Positions 10,046 to 19,716 of a DNA stretch of 64,000 bases are shown here, one piece after another. The notes beneath the pieces are model-generated. The model saw only the letters and a program-made list of their open reading frames with translations, ran no database searches and was not told the origin of the DNA. Source of the DNA: Microbacterium sp. NIBRBAC000506063. Lineage in GTDB: Bacteria; Actinomycetota; Actinomycetes; Actinomycetales; Microbacteriaceae. Position numbers and translations under genes: made by a program. Each line of letters begins with the position of its first letter. The stretch's first letter is position 1. The stretch spans positions 806,001 to 870,000 of the forward strand of contig NZ_CP072876.1 in the NCBI RefSeq assembly GCF_017968845.1, read 5' to 3'.

Positions 10046-10064
10046 CCAGGTAAGGCTCAGCTAA
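10046..10064 (+). promoter_or_regulatory. DtxR/IdeR-type iron box upstream of the ECF ATPase gene
   Basis: CCAGGTAAGGCTCAGCTAA matches the actinobacterial iron-repressor consensus TWAGGTWAGSCTWACCTWA at 15 of 19 positions by my alignment. It lies about 40 bases before the ATPase coding start. This predicts iron repression of ATPase-EcfT-SIP-S2. Stronger matches in the heme locus (47354, 47420) support that such a regulator operates here. Confidence 0.65.
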
Positions 10065-10103
10065 GTTAGAAGGATCGACACCTCATCCGCGCCCCTGCTT
10101 CGC

Positions 10104-11771
10104 GTGCGTGACCTCTCCCTCACCCACGCGGGATCCGAGCGACCCTCGCCGAGGCGGGTGAGCTTCGACATCCATCCCGGCGAGGTCGTGCTCGTGCTGG
10201 GTCCGAGCGGCTCGGGCAAGTCGACGCTCACCCTCGCACTCAATGGACTCATCCCCCACGCGGTCCCCGCGGAGATCTCCGGCACCGTCGAGGTCGCCGG
10301 GACGGACACCTCCGCGGCATCCGTCGCCGAGTTGAGCACGCATGTCGCGATGGTGTTCCAGGATCCGGACGCCCAGCTGGTCACCGGCACCGTCTTCGAC
10401 GAGGTCGCCTTCGCCCTCGAGAACCTGCTGCTGCCGGTCGACGAGGTGCTCGCCCGCACCGAGGACGCCCTCCGCCGCATCGGACTCTGGGAACGGCGCG
10501 ACGACAACCCCGACCGGCTCTCCGGCGGCGGCCGTCAGCGCCTCGCGATCGCCTGCGCCCTGGCGATGGGCTCTCCGGTGATCGTGCTCGACGAGCCCAC
10601 GGCGAACCTCGACCCGCGCGGCATCGACGATGTGTACGCGGCGCTCGGCGACCTCGTCGCGTCGGGAGACCGAGCGATCGTCCTCGTGGAGCACAACCTC
10701 GACGCCGCCATGGCCTTCGCGACGCGGACGATCGTGCTGGGCCCCGAGGGTCGCCTCGCCTTCGACGGGCCCGTCGCCGACGTCATCCGAGGCCACACCG
10801 ACGAGCTGTTGGAGATGGGGTCTGGCTCCCCGCCGCGACCCTCGCCGCACGAAGGCTGCGCGACGCCGGCGTGGAGATCGAGCCCCTCCCGCTGACCCCG
10901 GCCGAGCTGCGGTCAGGGCTGGAGAAGGCCGCGCTGCCCAGGATCCATGAGCCGTCGGATGCCGGAGCCGTCACCACCGGCATCCCGGTTCCCGCCGCGG
11001 AGCCGCTCATCCGCGCTCGCGGGCTCACCGTCCGTCGCGGGCGCACCGAGGTGCTCCACGACGTCGACCTGGACATCACCGCCGGCAGCTTCGTCGCCTT
11101 CGTGGGCACGAACGGCGCCGGCAAGACCACCCTGATCCAGGCCCTCGCGGGGTCGTCCCGCCGCCGCGTCGACAGGTCAGCGTGGCCGGGATGGATCCGG
11201 CCTCGGCCTCACCGCGCGACCTCGCCGCGCACATCGGCTTCGTCTTCCAGAACCCCGAGCACCAGTTCATCGCGCACACCGTGTTCGACGAGCTCGCGCA
11301 CGGGCTGCGGCTGCGACACGTCGGCGCCGACGAGATCACCGAGCGCGTGGAGCAGATGCTGCGGCGGTTCGGCCTGGAGGACAAGGCCGACACGCACCCT
11401 TCCTCCTCTCCGGTGGCGAGAAGCGCCGGCTCTCGGTCGGCACGGCCCTCATCACCCGCCCGCGGGTGCTCGCCCTCGACGAGCCGACGTTCGGGCAGGA
11501 TCGCGCCCGTGCCGCGGAGCTCCTCTCGCTCCTGCGCGACCTGCGCGAGGAGGGCACGACGATCCTCGTGGTCACCCACGATCTGCAACTCGTGGCCGAC
11601 TATGCCACGCACACCGTCGTCCTCGAGGACGGCCGCATCCGCGCGGCGGGCCCCACGGCGGAGCTGTTCCGCTCGGAGACACTGTTCGAGGGCGCCGGGC
11701 TGCGCCTTCCCGCCCTGCACCGGGCGCTGCCCTCGGCGCTGCGCGGTCTGCGGTTTGAGGCGGCCCGATGA
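10104..11771 (+). CDS. ECF transporter ATPase, two fused nucleotide-binding domains (three frameshifts)
   Basis: Fused EcfA-type ATPase, about 555 residues. First domain: Walker A LGPSGSGKST, Q loop VFQDPDAQL, signature LSGGGRQRLA, Walker B VIVLDEPTANLD. Second domain: Walker A VGTNGAGKTT, Q loop VFQNPEHQFI, signature LLSGGEKRRLSV, Walker B VLALDEPTFGQD, H loop VVTHD. Missing bases near 10820 (EMG then VWLPAATL), 11150 and 11397. I give the GTG at 10104; reading upstream in frame gives DTSSAPLLR, so the true start may lie a few codons earlier. Overlaps ecfT by ATGA. The tandem NBD arrangement is as in YkoD. Confidence 0.87.
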
Positions 11772-12621
11772 GCCTCGCGACGCCGGACCCGACGACGACG
11801 GATGCCGCAGCTCGCCCGCATCCGTCCTTCGACCCCTATGCGCCGCCGCCGGCTCCGTCGTGGCGGTTCCTGCACGGACTCAACCCGCTCGCGAAAATCG
11901 CCGCGGTCGCCCCGGCGATGATCCTGCTCGTCTTCGTGCGCGACCATGCCACGCCGATCGCGTTCCTCGCGCTGGCCTACGCCCTGATCCTCGCCGGGGC
12001 GCGCATGACGCGGCTCACGGCGCTCCTTCTGTTCGGGGCCGTGCCGCTGGGGTCGTCGCGATCGGCTTCGGCTTCGCGATCTGGGTGGATGCCGCCGGCG
12101 TCGATCACACCGCTCCCCTGCTCGAGGTCGGCCCGTGGACCCTCTACACGGGCGCCTCGCGATCGGCTTCGCCACGAGCCTGCGGCTGGCGGCGATCCTC
12201 GCCCTCGCCCTCATCGGCGGGCTCACCATGACCGGGCCCGATCTCGTGCGGGCGAGCGTGCAGCAGCTGCGCGTGCCCTATCGGGTCGGCTACACGGCTC
12301 TGGCCGCCTACCGCTTCGTGCCGCGCTTCGGCTACGAGCTCTCGGTGATCCGAGCGGCCCACCGCGTGCGCGGCCACCACGGCGGGCGCGGCCCCGTCGC
12401 CCGGCTCGCCCGCGGCTGGGGTACATCGTGCCACTGCTGGCGGGGCGATCCGGCACGCCGAGCGCGTCGCCCTCGCGATGGACTCCCGCGCCTTCGGCGC
12501 CCACCCCACGCGCACCGAGCGGCACCTCGTCCCGTTCCGCGCCCGCGACGTCGTCTTCACGGTCGCGGTGCTCGCGGCATCCGCCCTTATCTTCTTCCTC
12601 TCCTTCCCCTGGCAACTGTAA
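11768..12621 (+). CDS. ECF transporter transmembrane component EcfT (three frameshifts)
   Basis: CbiQ/EcfT-type scaffold subunit that couples the ATPase to the S component, about 285 residues. Seen: WRFLHGLNPLAKIAAVAPAM at the first membrane span, multiple spans, and the coupling-helix region LRVPYRVGYTALAAYRFVPR ... IRAAHRVRG with later ALAMDSRAFGAHPTRT, matching EcfT Ala-Arg-Gly-type motifs. Frame losses near 12049, 12152 and 12418. ATGA overlap with the ATPase gene and nine bases before the siderophore-interacting protein gene. Confidence 0.82.
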
Positions 12622-12630
12622 GGAACCGTC

Positions 12631-13508
12631 ATGGCCGCACACAGCAAGCTCGTCCGCCCGGAGAACGCCGAACTGATCCGGTTGGAGGTGCTGCGCCGTG
12701 AGAAGCTCGCCCCGCACTGGGTGCGCATCACGCTCGGCGGCGGCGAGATCGACCGGTTCACGCCGATGGGCTACGACCAGTGGTTCCGGCTGTTCCTGCC
12801 GATCGGCGGCGACGCGGGGCTCGAGCGGGTGCCGGCGAAGGCGAACAAGATCTTCGGCTACCTGAAGTTCCTGCGCATCCCCGACGGCGAGCGGCCGGTC
12901 ATGCGCAACTACACCGTGCGCGCATACCGGGCCGCGAACGCGGAGCGCGGCGCCGAGATCGACGTGGACTTCGTGCTGCACGGCTCGGCGGCCGACGGCA
13001 CCGCCGGGCCCGCCTCCCGCTGGGCGGAGCTGTGCGAGGTCGGCGAGAACGTGCTCATCATCGACGAGGGTCTCGGCTTCAACCCGGCCCGCGGCACCGA
13101 CCGCGTCGTACTCGTGGCCGATGAGACCGGGCTTCCCGCCGTGTCGGGGGTCTGTGCTTCGCTGCCGTCGGATGCCGCGGGCACCGTGATCGTCGAGGTG
13201 CCCACCGACGACGACGCCCTGGTGTTCCCGCATCCGGAGGGTGTGGACGTGCGGTGGCTGACCCGCCCGCACGGCATCGCGCCCGGCACCCTGGCGCTGG
13301 ATGCGCTGCGCGCTGCGGAGCTTCCCGCCGATCCGTTCCACGCCTACATCGTCGGAGAGCAGTCGCTCGCCACCGGCGCCCGCAGGCATCTGCACGGCGA
13401 GCGCGGCATCGACAAGGACCGCATCACCTTCACCGGATACTGGCGGATCGGCGCGGCCTCCCCGCCTCGAAGGCCTCGCGCGCCGCTGCCGCGGAGCCGC
13501 TCGCGTGA
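12631..13508 (+). CDS. Siderophore-interacting protein (FAD/NAD(P)H ferric reductase family)
   Basis: About 291 residues, SIP/ViuB family flavoprotein that reduces and frees iron from ferric siderophores in the cytoplasm. N-terminal FAD domain with the flavin motif RNYTVRAYR, then the SIP C-terminal domain with LVADETGLPAV, EVPTDDD, WLTR and the ending GERGIDKDRITFTGYWRIG, all hallmarks of the family. One base is missing near 13461 (AASP then ASKASR). Lies between EcfT and a second S-component gene, which it overlaps by GTGA, and downstream of an iron box. Iron release from an ECF-imported siderophore or related ligand is the inferred role. Confidence 0.93.
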
Positions 13509-14092
13509 ACGCGCCCGCCGTGCGCCGCCGCTTCCCCACCGCCCTCCTGCTGATCTGCGCGGCGATCGGCGTCGCCGGCGGCCTGCTCCTCGCGCCGGCG
13601 AACTGGCTGTCGACGGGGCTGCTCGCCACCGTGCCCCTGTTCTCGGTGGCGATCGCCGGGCTCTGGATCCTTCCGGCGGTGATCGCCCTGCGCCTGCTGC
13701 GCAGACCGCTCGTCGGCATCCTCGTGGGCGTGATCTCGGGTCTGGTGATCGTGCCGTTCTCCGGCTACGGCTTCATGAGCGTCGTGACCAACGCCTCCTG
13801 GGCGCTGTTCGCCGAGCTGCCGTTCCTCGTGGTGCTGTGGCGGTTCTGGCGCACCTGGATGCACTACGCCGGCGCAGCCCTTCTGGGTCTGACGTACCCG
13901 GTCTTCGCCTGGGCGTTCTTCGACCTGGGGTCGGTGGGCCTGTGGGCGCAGATCGGCTTCTTCGCGCTCACTCTGGCGAGCTGCCTGGCCGCGACGGCCG
14001 TCGGCATCCTCATCGCCGACCGGCTGCGCGCCGCCGGTGTCGGACGCACGGTTTCCCGGACCGGAACGGCCGGGTCATCTCTGCACGGGTGA
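13505..14092 (+). CDS. Second YkoE-like ECF S component
   Basis: 195-residue membrane protein with five to six spans and a paralogue of 9450-10001: RRFPTALLLICAAIGVAGGLL corresponds to the opening of that protein, and both continue with an LP-VIA-LLR-P pattern. GTG start overlapping the SIP stop. It carries no ATPase or EcfT of its own after it, so it should share the upstream module. Its linkage to SIP suggests it is the iron-related S component, while the first may bring another ligand; this is inference. Confidence 0.72.
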   Translation: MNAPAVRRRFPTALLLICAAIGVAGGLLLAPANWLSTGLLATVPLFSVAIAGLWILPAVIALRLLRRPLVGILVGVISGLVIVPFSGYGFMSVVTNASWALFAELPFLVVLWRFWRTWMHYAGAALLGLTYPVFAWAFFDLGSVGLWAQIGFFALTLASCLAATAVGILIADRLRAAGVGRTVSRTGTAGSSLHG

Positions 14093-14396
14093 GTCATCTG
14101 CCCATCCGAGCGCCCTGGCAGGGGTCTGCTGAAGGAATGGGTGACACTTGATCTGTGGTGCCGTGTGGCGCTGCGGGAGGCTGTCATCTTGCCCAAGCCC
14201 TCTCCCCGTGAGTCCCGCTACGATGTCGTGTCGCGCGAAACCTCTCCAGCGCACCATGCGGCGCGGCGCGCACCACGCACCAACCATCCGCCCCAGGGCA
14301 CACGGCGCCAGGCACGAGACACCGGCACGTCCACCCGTCAAGTTCACACAGGCGTGCGCCGCGCGCAGGTCGCTGACCTCATTCGGGCGTGCGCGA
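14093..14396. other. Unassigned spacer, possible decayed mobile-element edge
   Basis: About 300 bases between the S-component gene and the DUF222-HNH gene with no convincing gene. It starts with GGGGTCTGCTGAAGGAATGG (14117-14136), which resembles the type of end seen in some insertion sequences, but I cannot find a matching opposite end or any transposase fragment. An open frame from 14141 on the plus strand (LDLWCRVALREAV) resembles nothing I recognise. Confidence 0.3.
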
Positions 14397-15871
14397 TCAG
14401 GCGGCCAGGCGCCACCCGGTGCGCGGCGGTGGATCGAACAACCACCTCAGCGGCGAGGCCGATCGGAGCGGGATGGGTTCTCGCCCGTCTCCCGGCGGCC
14501 GGTGCAGGAGGAACTCCCCTTGCCCTCGCGGGTGATCTTCCAGCCGGCGTTGTGCAGATGCAGGTGATGGTATCGGCAGAGCAGGATGCCGCGGTCGATG
14601 TCGGTGCACCCACCCTCGGAGTAGGGGTCGATGTGATGCGCCTCTGAGTAGGAAGGCGGCCTGTCGCATCCAGGCCACATGCACCCGCCGTCGCGAACGG
14701 CCAGAGCCAATCTCTGCGTCGCATTGAAGAGCCGACGTTCGCGCCCGACATTGAGCGGGTTGCCGCAGGCGTCGACGGCGACCGCGACTGTTCCGGTCTC
14801 GCAGAGCGCTCTCTCCAGCACGGAGCCGGGCAGCGGCACGTGCCCGTCTTCGGTATGAGCCACCGCAAGGAGCCTGCCGAAGGCGTCGCGGGGACCGGCC
14901 GCCTCCGCGACCGTGACGACGCGCACACCCGCCTGGCGCACCCCGAAGACTTCTTCGGCCTCGGCGAGAGTACCGGCACGGAACAGGTCGGTGACCAGAT
15001 CATAGGCGAGCTGCTCATTGCTGCGCGGGTCGTCGATGAGATCAGCGACGGCATCCTTGTCGTCGGAAGCGAAGCGGGGGCCGCCTCGACGGGGCCGCAG
15101 AGCGGCATCGAGCACGCTGCGCCACCACGCGGCAGCCTCGTCGTCGAAGACGATATGGCCGTGGGTGCGCCCCTCGGCATCGACCCGCATGCGGAAGGAG
15201 CGCTGCGCGTAGTGCTCCTCCCATCGACGCTCGGCGCCGGCCGGGTCGATGAGGTCACGTGCGGCACGCGCGGACGCGGCGAGATCCTCGACGGTTCGCC
15301 CGGATGCCTCGCTCACGAGCTGCTCCGCAGCCAGCCGCCACACCTGGATCACATCGTCGTCCTCGCAGCCGGGAATCTCCGGCGGCTCCCCCAGACCTCG
15401 CCGGATCACGTCGTGCTGCGCCCGGCTGATCTCACCTCTGATGAGCGCCTGACCTAAGGGGCGGTGCCAGGGCTCCCGCGTCGCCGAGGCGACAGGTTCG
15501 GCAGAATCGCCGGAGCTCGCTGCGTCATCCGACTCGACCAACGACGCTCCCACGCGAATGACACGAATCGCCTCGCCCTTGGGGACACCGGCGACTTCTT
15601 GCACCATCTGCACCGGTGAGCGGAAACCGCCGGCCTGCGCGAGTCCGGCATGCCCGGCTTGCCGTGTCGAGCGCTGCGCGATCACGCCCGCGAGCACTGC
15701 CTCCAGCTTCTGCACGTCTCGAGACAGCTCCGCGACCGCGGAGAACGCGAGCCGCACCGACTCATCGCTGAGTTCGCATGCTCCCACCGCGAGTCCGGCG
15801 GCATCGACATCAAGCTCGGCGAACTGCGCGAGCTTCTGCAGCCCATCGTTCAGATCACCAAGGAATGTCAT
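14397..15871 (-). CDS. DUF222 domain-containing HNH endonuclease-like protein (13E12 repeat family)
   Basis: Actinobacterial 13E12-type protein of about 491 residues. DUF222 covers most of it (LSDESVRLAFSAVAELSRDV, GGFRSPVQMVQEVAGV, the DEAAAWWRSVLDAALRPRRG block); the C-terminal HNH nuclease has GGCMWPGCDRPPSYSEAHH, IDPYSEGGCTDIDRGILLC and YHHLHLHNAGW, with intact HH and N/H residues and the zinc cysteines. One G is missing near 14517, after KITREGKG; the true end in the other frame is LRWLFDPPPRTGWRLAA. An SOS-box-like palindrome lies 20 bases before the ATG. Cellular role is unknown for this large family. Confidence 0.87.
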
Positions 15872-15890
15872 ACTTCTACTATGCCATACT

Positions 15891-15906
15891 TCGAATATTT
15901 GTTCTA
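15891..15906. promoter_or_regulatory. LexA (SOS) box-like palindrome upstream of the DUF222-HNH gene
   Basis: TCGAATATTTGTTCTA matches the actinobacterial/Bacillus-type LexA site TCGAAC-N4-GTTCGA at 10 of 12 fixed positions with correct spacing. It is in an AT-rich patch 20 bases before the start codon at 15871 and would cover the promoter. This suggests DNA-damage induction of the nuclease-like gene. Confidence 0.5.
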
Positions 15907-15994
15907 GTCTTTTGACGATGAATCGCCGCTGCCCTCACCCTCCCGCCGCGGGCCGCCCTTCGTCCGCCCGACATCGCCGTGCCATACTTTCCCG

Positions 15995-16671
15995 ATGAAC
16001 GCCCCCGACCTCGCCCGTCTCTGGCCGGCATCCGGAGTCCGAGCCCGCGCCGGCGACCTCGAGCTGCGCTGGATCGACGACGAGATGCTCGTCGCACTCG
16101 CAGAGCTCGCCGGCCGGGGCGTGCACGACCCCGAGCGGATGCCGTTCTACGTGCCGTGGACGCGCGGCGACGCCGGCACGGTGGCGCGCTCGGTGATCAC
16201 GTATCAGTGGGGCGTGCGCGCGCACGTCGGACCGGAGAAGCTCATGCTGGAGCTCGGAGTGCTCCACAGCGGCACCCCGGTCGGCATCCAGGGTGCGAGC
16301 GGCAGCGACTGGGGCGTCCTCCGCCGCGTCGAGACCGGATCCTGGCTGGGCCGCGAGCATCAGGGCCGCGGCATCGGCACCCGGATGCGCGCGCTCATGC
16401 TCTTCCTGCTGTTCGACGGCCTCGGTGCCCGCGAGGTCACCTCGGGGCGTTCCGCGACAACCCGGCGTCGAACGCCGTGTCGCGCAGGGTGGGATATCTC
16501 GACAACGGCGTGACGACCGTCGCCCGCGAGGGCCGGCCCGTGGCCCACAGCAACTACCTCATGACCCGCGAGCGCTTCGACGAGGTGCGCGAGGCGAATC
16601 TCGCCCTTCTCGGCGCCCCCGTCGAGCTCGAGGGCGTCGAGGCGCTCCGCGCCGCGCTCGAGCCGTCCTGA
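15995..16671 (+). CDS. GNAT family N-acetyltransferase (one frameshift)
   Basis: RimJ/RimL-like GNAT protein of about 225 residues. Acetyl-CoA binding loop GREHQGRGIGTRMRALML near residue 125, followed by FRDNPASNAVSRRVGYLDNG, the classical asparagine/serine motif of RimJ-type enzymes. One G is missing near 16443 (REVTS then GAFRDN). The ATG at 15995 gives MNAPDLARLW. Substrate (protein N-terminus, antibiotic or metabolite) cannot be told. Converges on the acyl-CoA dehydrogenase gene with a strong hairpin between them. Confidence 0.85.
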
Positions 16672-16694
16672 CCGGGTCGTCGGACCAGCCCGAC

Positions 16695-16753
16695 CCCACA
16701 CATGACGGATGCCGCGACCTCGCCGGCCGCGGCATCCGATGCTTCTGTGTGGG
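16695..16753. terminator. Bidirectional nested hairpin terminator
   Basis: Between convergent genes. Outer arms CCCACACA (16695-16702) and TGTGTGGG (16746-16753); inner perfect 11-bp arms CGGATGCCGCG (16706-16716) and CGCGGCATCCG (16728-16738). No U tract, as usual for high-GC actinobacteria. Confidence 0.7.
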
Positions 16754-16754
16754 C

Positions 16755-17916
16755 TCAGCGCTTCCCGGCGATCTGACGACCCACGAGGTCGCGCATGATC
16801 TCGTTGGTGCCGCCATAGATGCGGTGCACGCGGGCGTCGGTGAAGGCGCGGGCGATCGGGTACTCCATGATGTAGCCGTAGCCGCCGTGCAGCTGGACGC
16901 CGATGTCGAGTACCTCCCACTCGCGCTCGGTCGCCCAGAACTTGATCTTCGCCGCGTCCTCGGCCGTGAGCTTGCCATCCTTGTACGCAAGCATCGCGCG
17001 GTCCACGTAGGCCCACATCGCCTCGGTGGTCGTCGCCATGTCGGCCAGGCGGAAGCGGGTGTTCTGGAAGTCGGCGATCCGCTCGCCGAAGGCCTCGCGC
17101 TCCTTGGTATACGCGACCGTCCAGGCCGTCGCCGCCTCCGCGGCGGCCGCAGCCGCGACGCCGATCGACAGACGCTCGAGCGGCAGGTTCATCATCAGCT
17201 GGATGAAGCCCTGACCCTCCTTGCCGCTGATCAGGTTCTCCTCGGGACGAAGACGTCGGTGAAGCTGAGCTCGGCGGTGTCCCAGCCGTGGAAGCCCATC
17301 TTGCTGAGCTTCTTGCCCTGATCGAAGCCCTCCATGCCCTTCTCGAGCAGCAGCAGGCTGAACGCGTCGGGGCGGTTGCCCTCGCCGGTCTTGACGAAGG
17401 TGACCACCAGGTCGGCGGTCGTGCCCGAGGAGATGAACGTCTTGGCGCCGTTGACGATGTAGCCGCCGTCGACCTTCTTCGCGTTCGTCTTGATGCCGCG
17501 CAGGTCTGAGCCCGCGCCAGGGTCGGTCATCGCGAGCGCGCCGAGCACCTCACCGGTGGCCATGCGCGGCAGCCACTTCTCCTTCTGCTCCTGCGTGCCC
17601 ATGTGCACGAGATAGGGCACGGCGAGGTCGTCCTGGATGCCGAAGGCCCCGCGAGCGAACCGGCACCGGCGCCGATGACCTCTTCGTTCACGATCGCGCG
17701 GAATCGGTAGTCCTGCAGCATCCCCGCGCCGCCGAACTCCTCCGGCACGGACAGGCCGATCAGACCCGACTCACCGGCGGCGAGCATGGTCTCGCGGCCG
17801 ATCTCGCCGGCCTCTTCCCAGCGGGCGATCGCGTCGAGCGTCGCGTGGCGCTTGACGAAATCCCTGACGAGGTCGCGGAATGCCTCGTGGTCCTCTTCAT
17901 AGATGTCGCGTTCCAT
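16755..17916 (-). CDS. Acyl-CoA dehydrogenase (two frameshifts)
   Basis: FAD-dependent acyl-CoA dehydrogenase of about 387 residues, for beta-oxidation or branched-chain acyl-CoA breakdown. Seen: GLSVPEEFGGAGM, AMTDPGAGSDLRGI (FAD-binding signature), NGAKTFISSG, the C-terminal helical domain REAFGERIADFQNTRF and VQLHGGYGYIMEYPIARAFTDARVHRIYGGTNEIMRD-type region (read here in parts) containing the family's final signature. Missing bases near 17650 and 17248. Start ATG 17916 follows CAGGAGGAC. Substrate chain length cannot be decided. Divergent from the radical SAM gene. Confidence 0.92.
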
Positions 17917-18109
17917 CGCGTCCTCCTGGTCGTGAACAACTCTGTCGCTCTGGCGATTCTAGGCGGATCGAATGCGAAGCGACAGCCGATTGTGGGAATG
18001 CGTCCCATATGCAGTGAAACTGGGTACCGTTCATTGTCGGATGCGGTAATTTACCATTCTCATGCACCGATGCTTGACACAGTTTCGTATCTATGTTCCC
18101 CTTAACGGC

Positions 18110-19665
18110 ATGAGATGGCAGGGGCAGGAGATCGGTGCGACGGATGCCGCGGCTCTGCCGGGCCTGGAACACCTCGGCGGGCTCGTGCAATCGGTGACGA
18201 CACCCGACTTCGCGGGCATCACCTTCCACGAGGTGCTCTGCAAGAGCGCCCTGAACCGCGTGCCCGGCTCGTCGGCGATGCCCTTCGACTGGACGATCAA
18301 CCCCTATCGGGGCTGCTCCCATGCGTGCGTCTACTGCCTATCGCCCGACACACTCGTGCTGATGGCCGACGGGCGGCAGCGCAGAATCGCCGACCTGGGT
18401 ATCGGCGACGAGATCATCGGCACAGAACGACAGGGCTCCTACCGTCGTTACGTACGAACCTCTGTCCAGGCGAAGTGGTCCACACGCAAGCGGGCATACA
18501 AGGTCGAGTTGGCCGACGGCACTGAGCTGGTGGCCAGCGGTGACCACCGCTTTCTGACCGAACGCGGGTGGAAACACGTGACAGGAGATATGAGCGGCAC
18601 CCATCAGCGCCCTTATCTCACCCCCAACAATCGGCTCATGGGTTTCGGTGTGGGGCTACTGAGCGACCCTGCGATCACGCGCAAGGTCGACCTCACTGGG
18701 ACGGCCGTGAAGACGGTGGCCGATCTCCGTGTCATGAGCGTCACCGACCTCGGCGAAGAGATCGACATGGTCGACATCACAACAGGCACGGGCGACTTCA
18801 TTGCCAATGGCGTCATCAGCCACAACTGTTTCGCCCGGCGCACACACGAGTACCTCGAGCTCGACGCCGGGCGCGACTTCGATTCGCAGATCGTCGTCAA
18901 GGTCAACGTCGCCGAGGTCCTGCGGCGCGAGCTCGCCCGCAGCTCCTGGAGCCGGGAACCCGTGGCCCTCGGCACCAACACCGACCCGTACCAGCGGGCC
19001 GAGGGCCGCTACCGGCTCATGCCCGGCATCATCTCCGCCCTGACGGATGCCGGCACACCCTTCTCGATCCTCACCAAGGGCACGCTCCTGCGGCGCGATC
19101 TTCCGATGCTCACCGAGGCCGCGGCATCCGTCGACGTCGAGATCGCCCTGTCGATCGCTGTCTTCGACGACGCACTGCAGCGGAGCATCGAACCGGGCAC
19201 ACCGTCAGCGGCGGCGCGGCTGGCCACCGTCCGCGCGGCGACGGACGCCGGGTTCCGGGTCACGGTCTTCCTCATGCCGCTCCTGCCCCACCTGACCGAT
19301 TCGATCCCCGCGATCGAGCACGCCCTGACGCGGATCAAGGAGGCCGGCGCCGCCCGTGTCGTCTACGGCGCCCTGCACCTGCGCCCCGGGGCGAAGCAGT
19401 GGTTCTTCCGGTGGCTGGAGCGCGAGCACCCGGAGCTGCTCACCTCGTACCGCGCCCTCTACCCGGGCGCCTCCGCGACCGCCCCCAAGGTGTACCGCTC
19501 GTGGCTCGCGAAGCGCATGCGTCCGATGCTGCGCATCCACGGTCTCGACGGTCATGACGAGGACGACCCGCCCCGTCGCGCGCCGATCGCCGGGCTGGCC
19601 GCGCGGAGGTCGGATGCCGCATCCGCTCCCCGGCCGCCGCACCCGCTGCCGGCATGCTCTTCTGA
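18110..19665 (+). CDS. Intein-containing Rv2578c-family radical SAM protein
   Basis: Radical SAM protein of the actinobacterial Rv2578c (SplB-like) family; function unknown. The host protein has CSHACVY at residues about 69-75 and, after a 164-residue intein, CFARRTHEYL, together forming the cluster motif CxxxCxxC. Later family blocks: VKVNVAEVLRREL, GTNTDPYQRAEGRYRLM, SILTKGTLLRRDL, EIALSIAVFDD and VFLMPLLPHLTDS. I choose the ATG at 18110 (MRWQGQEIG), as in homologues; an ATG at 18062 is in frame. One C is missing near 19630, after which the frame ends AAGMLF at 19665. Activity needs protein splicing. Confidence 0.9.
18335..18826 (+). other. Mini-intein (164 residues) within the radical SAM motif
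   Basis: Begins with Cys (block A CLSPDTLVLMADG) and ends with block F/G DITTGTGDFIANGVISHN followed by the extein Cys (+1). Block B is DGTELVASGDHRFLTERGW with the catalytic histidine. At 164 residues there is no room for a LAGLIDADG homing endonuclease. It sits between Tyr and the third Cys of CxxxCxxC, so no Fe-S cluster can form until it is spliced out. All catalytic residues (Cys1, block-B His, His-Asn end, Cys+1) are present, so it should splice. Confidence 0.93.
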
Positions 19666-19716
19666 TGATGGCCGGGGACGCGACCGCCTTCCTTGGGTCG
19701 CGCCCCCGGATCTCGA

